This document shows, one piece after another, positions 4,754 through 5,067 of a stretch of DNA of 5,067 bases (position 1 is the stretch's first letter; every line of letters begins with the position of its first letter). Below the pieces are notes generated by a model. That model searched no databases and was not told the DNA's origin. It worked only from the letters and a program-made list of their open reading frames with translations. The DNA comes from DATBDM01 sp036269915 (GTDB lineage Bacteria > Actinomycetota > Thermoleophilia > Solirubrobacterales > Solirubrobacteraceae). The translations under genes were made by a program, and so were the position numbers. The stretch spans positions 1-5,067 of the forward strand of contig DATBDM010000255.1 of assembly GCA_036269915.1 (NCBI GenBank), read 5' to 3'.

Positions 4754-5067
4754 TCATCGCCCGGTGCCGTTGCCGTCGCAAGCGTGCGCACTGGTGGGTG
4801 GTGGTGGTGCGTCCCCGCCCCTGACGAGCGGGACGACGCCCGAGACCCGCGTGCCGCGGCCGGGTGCCGCGTCGATCGCCAGCGTCCCGCCGACCGCCGT
4901 GAGGCGCTCGCCGATGTTGCGCAGCCCGCTGCCGAGCGGCGTCGTCGCCGCGTCGAAGCCGGGTCCGTCGTCTGACACCGTGAAGCGCAGTGCGCCGTCG
5001 TCGACGAGCGCGATCGTCACGCCGGTCGCGCCGTGGGCGTGCTTGACGGTGTTCTGCAGCGCCTCGA
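4754..5067 (-). CDS. NarL-type sensor histidine kinase, C-terminal ATPase part (N-terminus outside window)
   Basis: The frame is open to the right edge; the 103 visible residues are the end of a HATPase_c domain. They start in the N-box (EALQNTVKHAHGA, with the ATP/Mg-binding Asn at visible residue 5), continue through the D-box VSDDGPGFD (30-38) and the G-box GSGLRNIGERLTAVGG (45-60), and end in GRGTRVSGVVPL (69-80). EALQNTVKHA and GLxNIxERLxAxGG are typical of HisKA_3/NarL-family kinases. A 23-residue Gly/Pro-rich tail (with PPPP) follows the domain. The phospho-acceptor histidine and sensory region lie outside the window, so signal and topology are unknown. The stop is 7 bases before the preferred ATG of the helical-repeat gene, so kinase, helical protein and RDD protein probably form one leftward operon. 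It differs in sequence from the MASE1 kinase and is not a recent duplicate of it. Confidence 0.92.
   Translation of the reverse strand, partial: EALQNTVKHAHGATGVTIALVDDGALRFTVSDDGPGFDAATTPLGSGLRNIGERLTAVGGTLAIDAAPGRGTRVSGVVPLVRGGDAPPPPTSAHACDGNGTGR

Overview
This 5,067-base window is a GC-rich (roughly 70% by eye), tightly packed stretch of bacterial chromosome. G/C-ending codons, GTG starts, TANNNT boxes 7-8 bases before start codons without Shine-Dalgarno sequences, and a NarL-type sensor kinase with the ERRRIERNLHDGAQQRL motif all point to an actinobacterium. A Thermoleophilia/Solirubrobacterales-like host is my guess, not something the sequence proves. I see no rRNA, tRNA, CRISPR array, insertion sequence or phage gene.

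Left part (1-1390, + strand): the C-terminal third of a glutamate decarboxylase is followed 10 bases later by a complete class II glutamine amidotransferase of the YafJ/EgtC-like type. Its ribosome binding site overlaps the decarboxylase stop codon, so the two are probably co-translated. One enzyme consumes glutamate and the other belongs to a family acting on glutamine or gamma-glutamyl amides.

Middle (1391-2972, + strand): a complete membrane sensor histidine kinase with a MASE1 sensory domain and a HisKA_3/HATPase_c output stands alone, with no response regulator in view. Its GTG start lies inside a perfect 18-bp inverted repeat containing GAAC-N4-GTTC, with a -10-like CATAAT just upstream. 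This suggests a leaderless, operator-controlled promoter.

Right-middle (2976-3671): two small unknown genes are transcribed divergently from a 90-base spacer. The leftward one is a 93-residue histidine-rich, acidic protein, and the rightward one is a 107-residue protein with a four-cysteine zinc-ribbon pattern. Both appear to have leaderless promoters. Each gene meets its outer neighbour tail to tail: 3 bases separate the kinase and His-rich stops, and the zinc-ribbon and RDD genes share a CTAG that encodes both stop codons.

Right part (3668-5067, - strand): a probable operon reads leftward. It holds the C-terminal end of a second NarL-type histidine kinase (N-terminus off the window), then a 195-residue helical-repeat protein of unknown function, then a small RDD-family membrane protein starting in a GTGA overlap. 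The helical protein and RDD protein look like a functional pair at the membrane, possibly linked to the kinase.

No stretch longer than about 90 bases lacks a gene. The points most worth following are the operator-like palindrome on the MASE1 kinase start, the helical-repeat/RDD pair, and the decarboxylase-amidotransferase pairing.
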